A stretch of DNA of 7,045 nucleotides from CAZYZQ01 sp964652075 (GTDB taxonomy: Bacteria > Bacillota > Clostridia > Oscillospirales > Oscillospiraceae), in the NCBI GenBank assembly GCA_964652075.1, contig CAZYZQ010000102.1:1-7045 (forward strand), read 5' to 3'. Positions 5,458-7,045 of this stretch are shown here, in pieces (the stretch's first letter is position 1; every line of letters begins with the position of its first letter). The translations under genes were made by a program, and so were the position numbers. The notes under the pieces are model-generated. The model was not told the DNA's origin. It saw only the letters and a program-made list of their open reading frames with translations, and ran no database searches.

Positions 5458-6890
5458 ATGAGAGCGTTTATGGACGAAGATTTCCTGCTCTCCACCGATA
5501 CGGCAAAGACGCTGTACCACGACTATGCGGAGAAAATGCCGATTGTGGACTACCACTGCCATCTCGACCCGCAGGAGATCTACGAAGACAGGCAGTTTGA
5601 TAACATCGCCCAGCTTTGGCTGGGCGTGGGCGGGAGCCATGCCGGCGACCACTACAAGTGGCGCTTCATGCGCTCCTGCGGCGTCGAAGAGCGCTTCATC
5701 ACCGGCACGGAGCCGGACGCGCTGCGTTTTCAGAAGTGGGCGGAATGTCTTGGCAGAGCCGTCGGCAACCCGCTTTTCCACTGGAGCCACCTCGAGCTGC
5801 GCCGCTACTTCGGCTACGAGGGCGTGTTGAACGGGAAGACGTGGGAAACCGTCTGGAAGCTCTGCAATGAGAAGCTGCGCCAGCCCGAAATGCGCGTGCG
5901 CGGCCTGATCCGGCAGTCAAATGTGCGGCTGATCTGCACAACGGACGATCCGGTGGACAGCCTTAAATGGCACGAAAAGCTCGCCTGCGATAAGACCTTT
6001 GCGGTCAAAGTCCTGCCAGCGTGGCGGCCGGACAAGGCCATGAAGCTTGAAAGGCCGGATTACCTCGACTACCTCATACAGCTGGAAGAAACTGTCGGAA
6101 GAGCGGTCAATACCTTTGCCGATCTGAAGGCCGCGCTCCGTGACCGCATGGACTACTTTGCCGCCCATGGCTGCGTGGTCTCCGACCATGGCCTTTCCTA
6201 TGTGGAATACGCGCCGGCAGCGGAGGACAAGGTAGAGTTCATTTTCCGCCAGCGCAGGGCAGGCATCCTGCCCACTTCGCAGCAGCCGCAGCATTCCGCA
6301 CGGCACTTCTGACCTTCCTTGCAGGCGAATACCAAAGGCGTGGCTGGGTCATGCAGCTGCACTACGGCGTCAAACGCGACAACAACACGCCGCAGCTACA
6401 TGCCCTTGGCCCGGACACCGGCTTCGACTGCATCAGCAACTACACCCCCACCGATCAGCTGGCGGACTTCCTGAACCATGTGGAATGCAACTCCGGTCTT
6501 CCCAAGACGATCCTCTACTCTCTGAACCCCGTCGACAACGCCGCCATCGGCACGATCCTCGGCTGCTTTCAGAACAGCGATGCCATTGCCAAGCTCCAGC
6601 ACGGCAGCGCATGGTGGTTCAACGATCACAAAACCGGTATGCGGGATCAGCTGACCTCCCTCGCCTGCCTCGGCAATCTCTCAGGCTTTGTGGGTATGCT
6701 GACCGACTCCCGCTCTTTCCTGAGCTACACCCGCCACGAATACTTCCGCCGCATTCTCTGCGGCCTGCTGGGCGAGTGGGTGGAGGGCGGCGAGTACCCG
6801 GCAGATTACGAGATGCTGGGCGGCATTGTCAAGGACATCAGCTACAACAATGACGTCCGTTATTTTGGTTTCCCACTTGAATCAGAATAA
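5458..6890 (+). pseudogene. uxaC: Glucuronate isomerase, split by a frameshift
   Basis: UxaC (uronate isomerase, amidohydrolase fold) converts glucuronate to fructuronate and galacturonate to tagaturonate in the cytosol. The start at 5458 (MRAFMDEDFLLSTD) lines up with the E. coli N-terminus as I remember it, and it lies 4 bases after the uxuB stop, with no strong ribosome binding site, so it is probably coupled. The metal-binding HCH motif is His33-Cys-His35; TTDDPVDS, VLPAWRPDKA and the SDH motif follow. The first frame breaks after FRQRRAG, near 6264, and stops at 6310-6312. The protein continues in the +3 frame (AFRTALLTFLAGEYQRRGWVMQLHYG, GMLTDSRSFLSYTRHEYFRR) to TAA at 6888-6890. Restoring one base near 6264 gives about 477 residues against 470 in E. 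coli. A six-residue insertion (VGGSHA, residues 57-62) precedes GDHYKWR. The frameshift may be real or a sequencing error. Confidence 0.93.
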
Positions 6891-6903
6891 GGAGTGATAT
6901 AGG

Positions 6904-7045
6904 ATGACCGAGATACAGAAGGAGATCCACGAGATCGGCATTGTGCCGGTTGTGGTTTTGAACGACGCAAAGGACGCTTTGCCGCTGGCGAAGGCCATGT
7001 GCGAGGGCGGTCTGCCGTGCGCAGAGGTGACGTTCCGCACCGCGG
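6904..7045 (+). CDS. kdgA: KDPG/KHG aldolase, 5' part cut by the window edge
   Basis: The first 47 residues read MTEIQKEIHEIGIVPVVVLN, then a helix (DALPLAKAMCEGGLPCAE), then VTFRTA. This is the beginning of the 2-keto-3-deoxy-6-phosphogluconate aldolase family (Eda/KdgA). IVPVVV is the first barrel strand, and EVTFRT carries the conserved catalytic Glu (Glu41 here, equivalent to Glu45 of E. coli Eda). The Schiff-base lysine lies beyond the window. The enzyme cleaves KDPG to pyruvate and glyceraldehyde-3-phosphate, the last step of the pathway encoded here. AAGGAGTGAT (6889-6898) overlaps the uxaC stop and sits 5 bases before the ATG, so the gene belongs to the same operon. Confidence 0.92.
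   Translation, partial: MTEIQKEIHEIGIVPVVVLNDAKDALPLAKAMCEGGLPCAEVTFRTA

Noticed and set aside
6351..6890. A separate gene starting at ATG 6351
   Set aside because: It is the C-terminal half of UxaC after a frameshift. The homologous reading extends upstream of 6351 without a start signal.
1..7045. CRISPR arrays, tRNA or rRNA genes, insertion sequences, phage or defence genes
   Set aside because: I looked for repeat-spacer patterns, cloverleaf-like motifs, transposase motifs and terminal inverted repeats and saw none; the window is explained by metabolic genes.

Overview
The window reads as a hexuronate (glucuronate) utilisation locus from a fairly GC-rich, Gram-positive, probably anaerobic bacterium. 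The most likely source is an uncultured gut-type clostridium such as an Oscillospiraceae or Christensenellaceae relative. The support is strong AGGAGG-type ribosome binding sites, a Firmicutes-style lipoprotein sugar-binding protein, a thermoanaerobe/clostridium-type NADP secondary alcohol dehydrogenase, and the SDR-type (Bacillus YjmF-like) mannonate oxidoreductase in place of the E. coli UxuB type. The run of exactly 100 Ns (2465-2564) marks it as draft, probably metagenomic, scaffold sequence.

Layout. On the left, a zinc alcohol dehydrogenase is transcribed leftwards (5-1063). A 364-base divergent intergenic region (1064-1427) follows, with a striking 12-base perfect palindrome plus a near-copy 14 bases further on. 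Rightwards come a lipoprotein solute-binding protein of an ABC sugar importer (from 1428, interrupted by the N gap, tail ending at 2649) and, one base later, a type-B carboxylesterase (2651-3961). A perfect 12-bp hairpin (4002-4029) separates the esterase from a leftward AraC-family regulator (4036 to about 4449) that has lost its N-terminal half. At about 4450 the regulator abuts, back to back, the last ~48 codons of uxuA (mannonate dehydratase). After it come uxuB (4611-5453), uxaC (5458-6890, split by a frameshift near 6264) and the first 47 codons of kdgA (KDPG aldolase), which runs off the right edge.

How the genes work together. UxaC turns glucuronate into fructuronate, UxuB reduces it to mannonate, UxuA dehydrates that to 2-keto-3-deoxygluconate and, after phosphorylation by a kinase not present here, KdgA splits KDPG to pyruvate and glyceraldehyde-3-phosphate. 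The binding protein probably captures the uronate-containing sugar outside the cell. The esterase, which lacks a signal peptide, could remove ester groups inside the cell. The AraC protein, divergent from uxuA, is the natural candidate regulator. No ABC permease is visible.

I do not see a wholly new system. The points that deserve attention are the araC/uxuA junction (a deletion or assembly join removing both 5' ends and their shared promoter), the uxaC frameshift, the esterase placed directly behind a sugar-binding protein, and the tandem operator in the left intergenic region.
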